The translations under genes were made by a program, and so were the position numbers. A stretch of DNA of 64,000 nucleotides from Aequorivita vladivostokensis. GTDB taxonomy: Bacteria > Bacteroidota > Bacteroidia > Flavobacteriales > Flavobacteriaceae. This document shows, in pieces, positions 26,296-35,104 of this stretch (its first letter is position 1; each line of letters starts with the position of its first letter). The notes under the pieces are model-generated. The model made no database searches. It saw nothing but the letters and a program-made list of their open reading frames with translations, and had not been told where the DNA came from. The stretch lies in the NCBI RefSeq assembly GCF_000952855.1, contig NZ_JSVU01000006.1, positions 1-64,000 on the forward strand, in the 5' to 3' direction.

Positions 26296-28131
26296 CTAAA
26301 GTCTCTTTCGCCATTCATTGGCACACTTTGTTTTATATGCTTCCGCCAAAGTTCTTAGATGTTTTATGTGATCAGAAACTTCTTCCCTTGCCAAACGTAC
26401 AAATTCCTCGGCTATACTTATGGCCGTTTCACTGTCATTACAGTTTACTTTTGGGTTCTTATTATTGCGCAGCATACGCCTTGCATTGCAGATAAGATGG
26501 TACATCCGTTGATTTTCATAGGTGGTTTTATGGAATATCGCTGTGGGGGTATTGGAGAAATGACTGCAGAGATGTAGGAGATATGGCAAGGAAGACTGTT
26601 TTGGTTTATATTCCCAAAATACCTGTGCCATTCCTATGCAGGTTTGTTCAATTGCCAATCTTACCATCGTAAGTGTGATGTTGAAATCATAATTAGTAAA
26701 GCCATCATTCTCCATTAAATTTAATAAGTAGGCCGCCTTGCTGGATCTATCTTCCCAAATTTTCTCAATATTTGCTACCATTAATGGATGATAGTTTACT
26801 TGAAAGTTTGGGCCATAATTTTTTTCCGAAGCATAATATGCCCATTGGGACTGTGTAATAATAGATTCCAAAAAATGACTTCCATAATTCCTTTTCTCAA
26901 ATACTTCGTTTACGGTGTATAAAATAGCATACACCCTACAGTTTCCCTCGGTTTCTTTATAAATATAATCTGATATTGCGGCAGGGCCCAGGGAGGCGGG
27001 TGTATTACTAACAAGCATCAGTGTGTAGATAATAGTATTTTGCAAAAATGGAATAGTCTGCTCCAAATGGACTTCCATACTTTGTGAATCCTCGTATTTG
27101 CTGATAAGAAAAACGGAATCAAGTTCCAACTTTTTTTTTAACAATTCGATTACCCTAATTAAAAGTTCGTCTTCGGTTTTGTAGTTGCCTCTTTTGATAC
27201 TAATGGATTGGGGTTCTTCGCTATCCATATGGGGTAGCACTTCCGCAGTTTCCACGGAAGTATCATTTGGTGCTTCCACTGCTACCGCTATTTTCTCTCC
27301 GGTTTCATCGGACTTATCTTTTTTATAGCTTGCCACAAAGCACCGTTGCCAACTGAAATAGAATAATGATTTAACCAAAATGAAAAGTTGCTCTGTTTTG
27401 TAATACAGCATATCCACAGCTTCAATACTAGGCTCAAAATCACTTTGGTAGCGGGCGGCGCAATAGGACTGGTCCAGAAGTTCCATTGTCGCAGCTTCTT
27501 CCAAATCATTTAAATCAAAAAAGGAAGCCAAGGAAGTTATAAAGCCGTGGCAGTACTCTTGGTGTTCACGTAGCCGATGGGTTATCTTATTCCTGCCCAT
27601 CAGGGCACACTCCGCTGCTCGAAATAGTAGTTCCATCGTCTGGTGGTAAGCAAAGGTGCTCTGGGCATAGTGACCCTTTTCAAAATGACTACTTGCCCCT
27701 TTACTAAAAGCATCAATCTTTTTTAGCTCCTTATCGAAAGCGCGTTTGCTTCTGCCTATCAAATCGTTTAGACATAGAGTAGAATTCATAAAGGGAAATC
27801 CCAACTCCTGCTGTCCATACACAACGTTCCCCAATAAAAGATTCTCAATAAAAAAGAGGTTTCCGGCTTCAATCTGTTCCATAGCATAGCTTTGGGTATA
27901 TATACGGTGCCGCAGTTGTGGATGTTCCTTCAACAAAGCATCTGCCTTTTCAAAATTGCTGGGCTTGCAATCGGCCTCACCTACAATAAGGGTAAGCATG
28001 TTAAGTTCAGGATTAACCGTAAATTCTCCCCAGAAAATAAAAAACGGATTTAGTGCAGCTATCAGCTCATTTAAAAGTTCTTCCGGTAGTAGGTGGGTTG
28101 GGGTGGACGATATGATGGGTTGGTAGCTCAT
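26296..28131 (-). CDS. MNT/HEPN-domain-like protein, 611 residues
   Basis: Three parts can be seen. Residues about 1-115 look like a nucleotidyltransferase-type (MNT) fold (LNELIAALNPFFIFWGEF..., LTLIVGEADCKP) without an intact GSxxxGxxxxSD motif. Residues about 140-260 are a helical HEPN-like domain (HFEKGHYAQSTFAYHQTMELLFRAAECALMG, then THRLREHQEYCH with closely spaced Arg and His). The C-terminal half (about 330-611) contains a further helical segment around TNYDFNITLTMVRLAIEQ. HEPN domains are common in toxin-antitoxin and abortive-infection RNases; activity here is unproven. Isolated in the accessory region; a stop-interrupted relative of its N-terminus lies at 31772. Confidence 0.6.
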   Translation of the reverse strand: MSYQPIISSTPTHLLPEELLNELIAALNPFFIFWGEFTVNPELNMLTLIVGEADCKPSNFEKADALLKEHPQLRHRIYTQSYAMEQIEAGNLFFIENLLLGNVVYGQQELGFPFMNSTLCLNDLIGRSKRAFDKELKKIDAFSKGASSHFEKGHYAQSTFAYHQTMELLFRAAECALMGRNKITHRLREHQEYCHGFITSLASFFDLNDLEEAATMELLDQSYCAARYQSDFEPSIEAVDMLYYKTEQLFILVKSLFYFSWQRCFVASYKKDKSDETGEKIAVAVEAPNDTSVETAEVLPHMDSEEPQSISIKRGNYKTEDELLIRVIELLKKKLELDSVFLISKYEDSQSMEVHLEQTIPFLQNTIIYTLMLVSNTPASLGPAAISDYIYKETEGNCRVYAILYTVNEVFEKRNYGSHFLESIITQSQWAYYASEKNYGPNFQVNYHPLMVANIEKIWEDRSSKAAYLLNLMENDGFTNYDFNITLTMVRLAIEQTCIGMAQVFWEYKPKQSSLPYLLHLCSHFSNTPTAIFHKTTYENQRMYHLICNARRMLRNNKNPKVNCNDSETAISIAEEFVRLAREEVSDHIKHLRTLAEAYKTKCANEWRKRL

Positions 28132-28753
28132 AATTATGTGAATTTGTGAGTTTGTGAATCTGTTCTGGGTGTCAGTTCTCAGTTCTCAGTTTGGTTTTTA
28201 GTTAGACGTGATGCCTGAAAAGGTTAATGCATGGTCCACGGCCTAAAGCCTTCTAATGCTAAAGTTGTAAAAGGTTGGGGGGATAAAAAACCTATGCGAC
28301 TTTTAAAAAACTAAAATGGGAGGATATTTTATCTACTGGCTTTGGGATTTGGTGTAGATGTTGGTCTTCATTGTATTATGAAATTGCTGGCTTAGTAACA
28401 TTCCCTTAACCAGCTTCAAGCACTTTCTGAGCAATTGCTTCAATAGAGAAATATAGAAAGGGGTTGGGTGTGGGATTTTTTGATTTGGGCTCCTGCTGCA
28501 TTATTTTGACTTATATTTGAAATTAGATCTTACTCACAGGGGGGGATAAAAGCAATAGGATATTTCGTTGTTGGCAGTCGTTGTAATGGACGAACGCAGC
28601 AAACAATAAAAAGAACAAAAAATGACAAAAAAGAAATAGCAAAAGCACAACAGCGTGTACACGAATAACGGCTGCATTTACTAATCGGAAATTCACCTCG
28701 TTTTGCTAAATTAGGTGCGTCAGCCACCGCAAGTGCGCGGTAGCGGGAGCTAA
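28132..28753. other. Roughly 620-bp region without a supported gene
   Basis: The part next to the MNT/HEPN gene has a heptamer-like run (tgtgaat, tgtgagt, then cagttct twice) at 28139-28190. The rest holds only short frames with no recognisable product. A GC-richer patch at 28715-28750 (ccaccgcaagtgcgcggtagcgg) contains a short inverted repeat and stands out from its AT-rich surroundings; I could not assign it. Confidence 0.5.
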
Positions 28754-29224
28754 TCTAATCCCATATTCCCGGAAACAAAGAATATAACTCAATCTGAACT
28801 CATTATTTTAAACCTTACGGAAATAAGGAGAAAAAGCGTAATACTATGGAAAGAGCTTCCTGAAAGCAACCACCATTTGAAACCAGACGCAAAGGCAATG
28901 AGTGCCATAGCAATGGTTAGACACGTCCTGGAAGCAGACTATGGATGGAATATTATAATCAATAATGGGAGTATGGCAAAGTATCAAACCCCTTGGCAAA
29001 CTCGTCCATACCTCAGTGTTGCAGACGAGCTTGAATTTGCTGAACCCCATAGAAATGCCATTTTGGAAAGCATCCGCCAATTTTCGGATAGGGAATTAAA
29101 CGAAACGGAAATCATTCACCCTGGAAATGGAGCCAAAAAAAACCTTGGCAAATATTTATTGCGAATTGGATATCATGAAGCTGTTCACGCCGGACAATTC
29201 AGAACAAAATGGAAAATGCCATAG
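28754..29224 (+). pseudogene. DinB-family protein, broken at both ends
   Basis: The frame reads QSELIILNLTEIRRKSVILW..., LKPDAKAMSAIAMVRHVLEADYGWN and YHEAVHAGQF, a clear DinB/YfiT-like sequence. There is no ATG, GTG or TTG before the TTG at 28877, which would drop the first helix. The C-terminus stops right after the metal-binding His segment (HEAVHAGQF), where intact DinB proteins continue about 20 residues (typically ...RPNIWD). I read it as a gene truncated by recombination near 29200. Confidence 0.65.
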
Positions 29225-29331
29225 AAGATTATTTAATGGAACACCGTAAAGACTTGGGGGTTTCCATAAATTTTGATGAAATAGACGTCATCCTTGCCAA
29301 ATGTTTAAAAGTGGCCAAAAACAATTATTGA
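29209..29331 (+). CDS. 40-residue open frame, possibly the tail of a lost gene
   Basis: MENAIEDYLMEHRKDLGVSI, then NFDEIDVILAKCLKVAKNNY and stop. It begins inside the broken DinB frame, and its TGA overlaps the ATG of the next gene (TGATG). That tight coupling suggests it was the 3' end of a larger gene co-translated with the metallopeptidase; in many genomes such YgjP-like peptidases follow a type I restriction gene. No family could be identified from 40 residues. Confidence 0.35.
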   Translation: MENAIEDYLMEHRKDLGVSINFDEIDVILAKCLKVAKNNY

Positions 29332-30044
29332 TGCACAGCGTACAATACGGATCAAGGACCATTGACTTTAAAATAACCAGGACCGCTCGCAAAACCTTGG
29401 CCATTGAAGTACATCCAGATAGCAGCGTGCAGTTGATAGCTCCACAGAATGCTCCTTTGGAGGAATTAAAAAGTAGGGTAGCGCACCGTGGCAAATGGAT
29501 TGTGAAGCAACAGGCGTATTTTGAAACCTTCCTTCCAGCTACTCCCATACGTGGATATGTTTCTGGTGAAACCCATTACTATCTTGGCAGACGGTATATG
29601 CTAAAAGTTAAAGAGGCTGATGAAAATAGCGTAAAACTAAAAGCTGGGGAAATAGTGGTAACCCTAAAACCTAACGATGAAGAAAACAGGAAGCATGAAA
29701 TAGTAAAGCGTTTATTGACAGCTTGGTATTATACCCACGCAAAGCGAAAGTTTCAAGAGGTGATGGCATTATCGTTAAATAAATTCAGTGCTGAAAAAAT
29801 AGAAAGACAGTCTTTTGAAATTAAAAGAATGAAACTTAGATGGGGCAGCTGCACCTCAGAGGGTAAAATTATCTTAAACCCAGAGCTAATAAAAGCAAAC
29901 TCAAAATGTATTGAGTATGTAATAATCCATGAGCTATGCCACTTGATAATAGCGTCACATAATAAAGAATTTTATAAACTCTTAACTGAAAAAATGCCGG
30001 ATTGGGAAAAATGGAAGGATAGACTTGAGAAGTTAATGGCGTAA
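29331..30044 (+). CDS. YgjP-like (SprT/DUF45) zinc metallopeptidase
   Basis: 237 residues from the ATG at 29331, which overlaps the preceding stop; an ATG at 29301 is also in frame. The zinc motif HELCHL (HExxH) and downstream HNKEFYKLLTEKMPDWEKWK, as well as RWGSC, are diagnostic of the YgjP/DUF45 family. Members often sit at the end of type I restriction-modification operons (after hsdR) or stand alone. No hsd gene is present here apart from, possibly, the 40-codon remnant upstream. Confidence 0.85.
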   Translation: MHSVQYGSRTIDFKITRTARKTLAIEVHPDSSVQLIAPQNAPLEELKSRVAHRGKWIVKQQAYFETFLPATPIRGYVSGETHYYLGRRYMLKVKEADENSVKLKAGEIVVTLKPNDEENRKHEIVKRLLTAWYYTHAKRKFQEVMALSLNKFSAEKIERQSFEIKRMKLRWGSCTSEGKIILNPELIKANSKCIEYVIIHELCHLIIASHNKEFYKLLTEKMPDWEKWKDRLEKLMA

Positions 30045-30091
30045 ATATTTGTGAGAAGTTACTAAAAAGAGTGGGATGACTTGGAAAAGAT

Positions 30092-30493
30092 TTATTTTTT
30101 ATCTATTAATTTTTCCAACTTCTCAATCATTTCCTTTTGTTGTTCCAGCATACGCTCATATAATTCCACCATTTTATCAATAGGATTGAAACTTGGATGA
30201 AAATTAAATACTGCTGGGTTGGTCATTGTCGCATGATCATTATTATTAATAGTATTTGAAATTACGTTAATAGCCTGCTCCTCATCAAAATTCTTAAAAG
30301 CCTCCACCGGTATGTGCAATACTTGGGAGATTTGCTCGAGTAGGGGAGTGTCCACTTCCTCTTTTTGTTCCAAGAGAGATATTTTCTTTTGGTTCCATTC
30401 CTCGCCCAGCTCATAGGCCAGCGCCTCCTGCTTAATGCCAAGCATCTCGCGAAAACGTTTTATGTTGCGGCCTTGGTGTATTTTTGTTTCCAT
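30092..30493 (-). CDS. XRE-family HTH regulator
   Basis: 133 residues. The N-terminal HTH (GRNIKRFREMLGIKQEALAYELG, then KISLLEQKEEVDTPLLEQISQVLHIPVEAF) is a Cro/C1-type DNA-binding domain. A linker and a C-terminal coiled coil (MVELYERMLEQQKEMIEKLEKLIDKK) suggest dimerisation. Such regulators are common in Bacteroidota accessory DNA. Its leader is a 20-unit heptamer array. Confidence 0.85.
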   Translation of the reverse strand: METKIHQGRNIKRFREMLGIKQEALAYELGEEWNQKKISLLEQKEEVDTPLLEQISQVLHIPVEAFKNFDEEQAINVISNTINNNDHATMTNPAVFNFHPSFNPIDKMVELYERMLEQQKEMIEKLEKLIDKK

Positions 30494-30501
30494 CTTCTGT
30501 T

Positions 30502-30641
30502 ATCGGTTGTCTGTTGTCTGTTGTCGGTTGTCTATTAAAACGTTAAGCGTTAAGTGTGTTTCTACTTTCGTAATTCGTATTTCGTCGCTTTTGGCTTTTG
30601 GCTCTTGTCTCTTATCTCTTGAATCTTGTCTCTTGTCGGTT
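30502..30641. repeat. Twenty in-phase 7-bp units upstream of the XRE gene
   Basis: The longest array in the window: twenty heptamers without a phase break, drifting from gtctgtt/gtcggtt through aaaacgt, taagcgt, taagtgt, aattcgt, atttcgt to ggctttt, ggctctt, gtctctt and gaatctt. In the XRE gene orientation the words are A-rich (aacagac, aagagac, acgaatt). The part near the XRE start (30498-30522) matches the inverted copy at 33530-33554 in 24 of 25 positions. Confidence 0.92.
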
Positions 30642-30697
30642 CTCGATACATTTTTAGGTTTCGCTGTCGCTTACCCTAAAAACACTCGAACTGACAG
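30638..30697. repeat. REP-like palindrome (ggttctcgataca...cactcgaactgacag)
   Basis: ttctcgatacatttttagg pairs imperfectly with cctaaaaacactcgaac across a short GC-richer loop (tttcgctgtcgctta). Elements beginning gttctcgataca and ending ctcgaactgacag recur in Flavobacteria genomes as intergenic REP-type repeats; this is from memory and not verified. It directly follows the heptamer array. Confidence 0.7.
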
Positions 30698-30843
30698 TTA
30701 TCAAATTTACCAAATATTTTAATAAACCCCACCTTTGTTCCTTCTAAAATATCCCCCTGAAAAGATAAATTATTCATCCTTAGAATGGTATATCCGCTTT
30801 TTGAGAAAGAACTTCCCTGCGCTAATCCATTAAAAAGTACGGT

Positions 30844-31509
30844 ATGAGAGCGGGGAAGGAGAATAAAAAAAAACAAGAATACCTATATGTAACCAATATG
30901 CAACAGGCGAAACTGGTTCTTCGAGAATTATTTGATGACCAAACAGAGGAAACATTAAACGAGGGCATCCTACTATGGCTAAAGAGTATGGAAGATTCAG
31001 AAGCCTATAAACTTTATTTGAATATACCCGAAATTTTGGAGGAAGGGAACTATTCAATAACGGATTTTTTAGAGGCAAAAATGGATTTTCCCGGCATAAG
31101 TAGTAAACAAATACTGAAAACGGTGGGCTTGGCAATGCTCCTTATGTTTTTATTAAGTGAATGTTGGCGACTGTTTGGAAAAAGATTTTATGGTAACCCG
31201 GAGGGTGATTGGCCTAACTTTGAAATCCCCATGACCATGAAGGTTGCGATCACCTTAATGCCCCTTGAGGAATTTCAAGTGGAATTGGCAGCTTCCATGC
31301 TGAACATAGTGGGGAAACCCTATTACGACAGGCTGCTTGAACAAATCACCATTTTTGACAAACCGGTAACCCCAAAACAAAGGTGGGCTTTTGAAAATGA
31401 CCCAATACTAAAAAAGCATTTACAACTCGTAATGTGGTTTACACTTATGCGTATTTTTTTGGATGCTATTTATTTCTATACTGAAAAAGATAATGGTGTT
31501 AACCCTTAA
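30844..31509 (+). CDS. Unrecognised protein, 221 residues
   Basis: Basic N-terminus (MRAGKENKKKQEYLYVTNMQ), two acidic helical stretches, one hydrophobic segment (LKTVGLAMLLMFLLSECWRLF, about residues 90-110) that may be a membrane helix, and a second, weaker one near LQLVMWFTLMRIFLDAIYFY at the end. No family recognised. The true start may be the internal ATG at 30898 (MQQAKLVLREL). It lies in the segment bounded by inverted heptamer repeats. Confidence 0.5.
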   Translation: MRAGKENKKKQEYLYVTNMQQAKLVLRELFDDQTEETLNEGILLWLKSMEDSEAYKLYLNIPEILEEGNYSITDFLEAKMDFPGISSKQILKTVGLAMLLMFLLSECWRLFGKRFYGNPEGDWPNFEIPMTMKVAITLMPLEEFQVELAASMLNIVGKPYYDRLLEQITIFDKPVTPKQRWAFENDPILKKHLQLVMWFTLMRIFLDAIYFYTEKDNGVNP

Positions 31510-31557
31510 TTGTGAGGTTGATAGGTCGTTGTACTTTCATGAGGCTGCTTGTTGTGA

Positions 31558-31690
31558 TGAACATCCCCCTAGCCCCCTCCAAAGGGGAATAGATTTGACT
31601 ACACCTCGGCAGATTAACTCCGTTGAATCTTCGATTTGCTTTACTTCGACTCCACTCCGTACAGGCAGTTGTACATCCTTCGTAATGACA
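31558..31690. repeat. REP-like Bacteroidota intergenic elements
   Basis: aacatccccctagccccct ccaaaggggaa contains CCCC...GGGG inverted repeats and is a wording seen often between genes in Bacteroidota (from memory). It is followed by cttcgactccactccgtac and tccttcgtaatgaca, resembling another common repeat end. The 262-bp gap holds no gene. Confidence 0.55.
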
Positions 31691-31771
31691 TTTATAAAAT
31701 ACCCTTTTTCAAACTTGAATATCCCTATTCTTTGAAAGAGCTTTACTGAAGCAATCTTTTAAAATTATGTC

Positions 31772-32173
31772 ATGGAAACAATTCAAAATCAATCCTTTCA
31801 GACCCTGTCGCCCGAATTGGCTGCCAAACTGCAACAGCTAACTAAAGCACTTACTATTGAACAGGTATTTTATTACGCACCTACAGCCCAAGCCCCTGGC
31901 CACCTTATCCTAATTTCGGGAAGCACTAAGAACGCAGCGGTTATTGAAGCCCGGGAATGGCTTCGGAATGCTTTTAAGAAATACCAACAATTGGTGCACG
32001 TATAGGGTTCAAAGCCCATGTGGTATGGGTATAAAAATGGGCATCCCTTTATAGCAGCTTATTGTACTGCTGCTGCGAAAGTGTATCAAAATACCACTTA
32101 TAAATGGAGCTCATCAAACACATGGAGGGATTTTAAAAAACATTTCAAAAAATTTGAACGTGACTTTTATTAA
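31772..32173 (+). pseudogene. MNT/HEPN-family N-terminal domain, interrupted by an in-frame TAG
   Basis: The first 77 residues (METIQNQSFQTLSPELAAKL...) end at TAG (32003-32005). The same frame continues without shift for 55 codons (GSKPMWYGYKNGHPFIAAYC ... WRDFKKHFKKFERDFY) before TAA. The combined sequence has the order strand-helix MNT-like core, GHPF segment, then FKKHFKKFERDFY, which corresponds to the start of the HEPN helix in the 611-residue protein (HFEKGHYAQSTF). I read it as a stop-mutated and 3'-truncated relative. A functional 77-residue product remains possible. Confidence 0.6.
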
Positions 32174-32415
32174 GAACATGAGGTGATAAGAACATTGAAC
32201 CAAGAGTTCTATCGTCTAGTGGCTCGTACAAGTGTATTTCTTACCTATATTCACTATATGAATATAATCTAACCTATCTGGAAAAGCTTTACATAGGTCA
32301 GAGTACACTTTTTAAATCCCTTACTCAGTGAATAAAATTCCTATCCCAATACCTTCCATCCATAGAGGGGCTATTTGTGAAGTAGAATGGGTAAACGTAT
32401 TATCTTATCGCCACT

Positions 32416-32640
32416 ATGGAAAGGGCGGGACAGGCCGCGGAGGAGGGAGACGAAATCTATATAAATTGGGATATGTACCATGCCATTAAGGAAGTGGAAG
32501 ATCAATTGTATACGACGGGTACCGATTGTCTTCTCGCTTTAAAAAACCTTATAAAGGCCAAAAAACCTTCTGATTGCACAGCGGTTGAAGTGCTAGATGC
32601 CTATAGCTTAAAGCCTACCCACTCACAAACTCTTAAATAA
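32416..32640 (+). CDS. Unrecognised small protein, 74 residues
   Basis: MERAGQAAEEGDEIYINWDM..., acidic and helical, ending with KPTHSQTLK. The preceding 240 bp hold no gene that I can support. No family recognised; its frame has no disruptions, but the start is uncertain. Confidence 0.35.
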   Translation: MERAGQAAEEGDEIYINWDMYHAIKEVEDQLYTTGTDCLLALKNLIKAKKPSDCTAVEVLDAYSLKPTHSQTLK

Positions 32641-32725
32641 AAATGATTCCGGCCTAAAACCTACCTATTCACAAACTAACATTATTTTATCTATATTAGA
32701 TCCACAAACTGCTTAATATCAGTAT

Positions 32726-33523
32726 ATGCCAAAACAAAAATCCTTTATTATTAAAATTAAGGGGTTCATAAAGGGGGTTTCTTACTATTTTGAAAATGGA
32801 GAACCCCGCCAACGCATCCCCAATCCACCCACCAAAGATCAAATCTATAATGATCCTCGCTTTGCGGGCGTGAGGGCAAATAATAAGGAATTTGGAGGGG
32901 CCTCCACTTATTCAAAATCTATAGCTACCGGTCTTAAAAACAATATACATACCTTCAAGGATTCCCGTTGTACAAGTCGTCTAACGGCTGCTCTTCAAAA
33001 AATAATCAAAAAGGGGAGGGGCACCCCTGGAAAGAGGGAGGCTAACATCCTTAACGGTCCCGAAAACCTAATGGGTTTTCAATTGCAAAAAAACAATGTT
33101 TTCAATCAAATATTTACGGCAAAATATATAGTTTCCGTTAACGAGAAACGTACAAAAATCACAATAAAAATCCCAAATATTACTCCATACAATCTTAAGA
33201 ACAATCCAAGCTCCGCAACCCATTTTATCCTTACGGCAGCATTAAGTATAGTTTCAATTCATAATTGGAATTCAAAAATTAAAAAATATGAACCGGATTA
33301 CCCTAAGGTAAATGGTCTGGGTGATACAAAAAAGAGTGAACCATTATTATGTAAAATAGAACACCAAAATATAAGCATCCAACTAATAAACCCGGCCAAA
33401 ACAACAATTTCCGGTGGTGTAGCGATAACAGTCTGGTTGGGCATAAGCTTTGGCAAAGAAACTGATAACAAATTCGTACCTTTTGAAACAGCCAAAGCAA
33501 TGGAGTGCATAGCCATATTCTAA
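32726..33523 (+). CDS. Unrecognised protein, 265 residues
   Basis: Basic and rich in Lys, Asn and Thr. The N-terminal part (RQRIPNPPTKDQIYNDPRFAGVRANNKEFGGAS...) looks globular; central strands (TAKYIVSVNEKRTKITIKIPNIT) and a C-terminal segment with short hydrophobic strands (GGVAITVWLGISFG) follow. No signal peptide and no family recognised. Proteins of this look recur as hypotheticals in Bacteroidota. It is the last gene before the inverted heptamer repeat at 33530. Confidence 0.55.
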   Translation: MPKQKSFIIKIKGFIKGVSYYFENGEPRQRIPNPPTKDQIYNDPRFAGVRANNKEFGGASTYSKSIATGLKNNIHTFKDSRCTSRLTAALQKIIKKGRGTPGKREANILNGPENLMGFQLQKNNVFNQIFTAKYIVSVNEKRTKITIKIPNITPYNLKNNPSSATHFILTAALSIVSIHNWNSKIKKYEPDYPKVNGLGDTKKSEPLLCKIEHQNISIQLINPAKTTISGGVAITVWLGISFGKETDNKFVPFETAKAMECIAIF

Positions 33524-33529
33524 GCATTG

Positions 33530-33556
33530 AACAGACAACAAACAACCGATAACAAA
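33530..33556. repeat. Inverted copy of the XRE-leader heptamers
   Basis: aacagacaacaaacaaccga then taaca: the reverse complement matches 30498-30522 at 24 of 25 positions. Together the two copies bound a 3.06-kb segment. In this orientation the units read aacagac, aacaaac, aaccgat, aacaaac. Confidence 0.85.
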
Positions 33557-34152
<596 letters not shown>

Positions 34153-35013
34153 TCAACCTTTTACATCATACACAAAGGCACGGTATTTAAGAAGTGCAAC
34201 AAAGAAAGCCCCTCCCAGGGCATTGCCCAATAGCGCCAATGATATAAAGGAAAGATATTCTACTAAAATAATTTTTGGTGAACTTATGAGTCCGGAAAAT
34301 ACTTCCACATTGCCGACAATACTGTGGTGAAGGCCTGTAAATGCAAGTACGGCGGTGATTATATAAATAATCAATATACGGCTTAAAGTATCTTTGGAAG
34401 CAGCTACCAGCCAAGATAGCAGCCCCATCAACCAGCCTGCAAGAATGGCGCTCACAAAAATTACACTGCCGTGATAATCGGTAACGTGGACGGCTATTTT
34501 TTCTATGGTTTTTAAATCAAAGATTCCCAATTGGGGTCCAAACCAAACCAATAAAAAGGCGATTAAATAACCCCCTATCAAGTTTCCTAAAATAACCAAT
34601 CCCCAAAGCCGCAATAAACTGGCAAGACTTCGCTTTTTATTGAGAACCGGAAGTGTAAGTAGCGAAGTTTGTTCCGTAAAGAGAATGGATTGACCGAGGA
34701 TAATCATTATAAATCCAATGGGGTAAACCAGTGACAGACTTTTAATGATGGTGTCTTCGGAAACCTTGCCCTCCAGAAAAAAGTATAAGGTACAAATCAG
34801 TAAATAGCTGAACCCTATCTCAAGACCGGCAGTAAGGGAACTCAACAAAATACTCACTGGACTTTTATCATAAGTCTCCTGCCCTTCAATAATCTGCTGT
34901 TTCAGAATCTCTCCGTGCGATTTTGCAGTGTCGGCCTCAGATGCCTTGGAATTTTTCAATTCGTCATCAATATTCTGCTGCTCCTGGGTCTTCTCGTTTT
35001 TTTCCTTTGACAT
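34153..35013 (-). CDS. Formate/nitrite transporter (FNT) family protein
   Basis: 286 residues. A hydrophilic, charged N-terminal extension of about 50 residues precedes a six-helix FNT core starting SPVSILLSSLTAGLEIGFSYLL. Further helices include LVYPIGFIMIILGQSILFTEQTSLLTLPVL and LRLWGLVILGNLIGGYLIAFLL, which match the YfdC-like branch of the family. FNT pentamers conduct small anions such as formate or nitrite; the substrate is unknown. Upstream of it on the same strand lie small stress-type genes. Confidence 0.85.
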   Translation of the reverse strand: MSKEKNEKTQEQQNIDDELKNSKASEADTAKSHGEILKQQIIEGQETYDKSPVSILLSSLTAGLEIGFSYLLICTLYFFLEGKVSEDTIIKSLSLVYPIGFIMIILGQSILFTEQTSLLTLPVLNKKRSLASLLRLWGLVILGNLIGGYLIAFLLVWFGPQLGIFDLKTIEKIAVHVTDYHGSVIFVSAILAGWLMGLLSWLVAASKDTLSRILIIYIITAVLAFTGLHHSIVGNVEVFSGLISSPKIILVEYLSFISLALLGNALGGAFFVALLKYRAFVYDVKG

Positions 35014-35104
35014 AGGGTATGTTCATAAAAAAGGTTTCGATTTCCGAAGATATAATTATTTACAAAATCAGAAAACGAAACCCGTATATTATTGAAAAGT
35101 ACGC

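Noticed and set aside
28530-28727. Minus-strand 65-residue frame in the accessory gap
   Set aside because: No recognisable domain, no promoter, composition unlike its neighbours.
30502-30641. CRISPR or integron attC-like array
   Set aside because: No spacers, no long repeat, no integrase; only a 7-bp phase.
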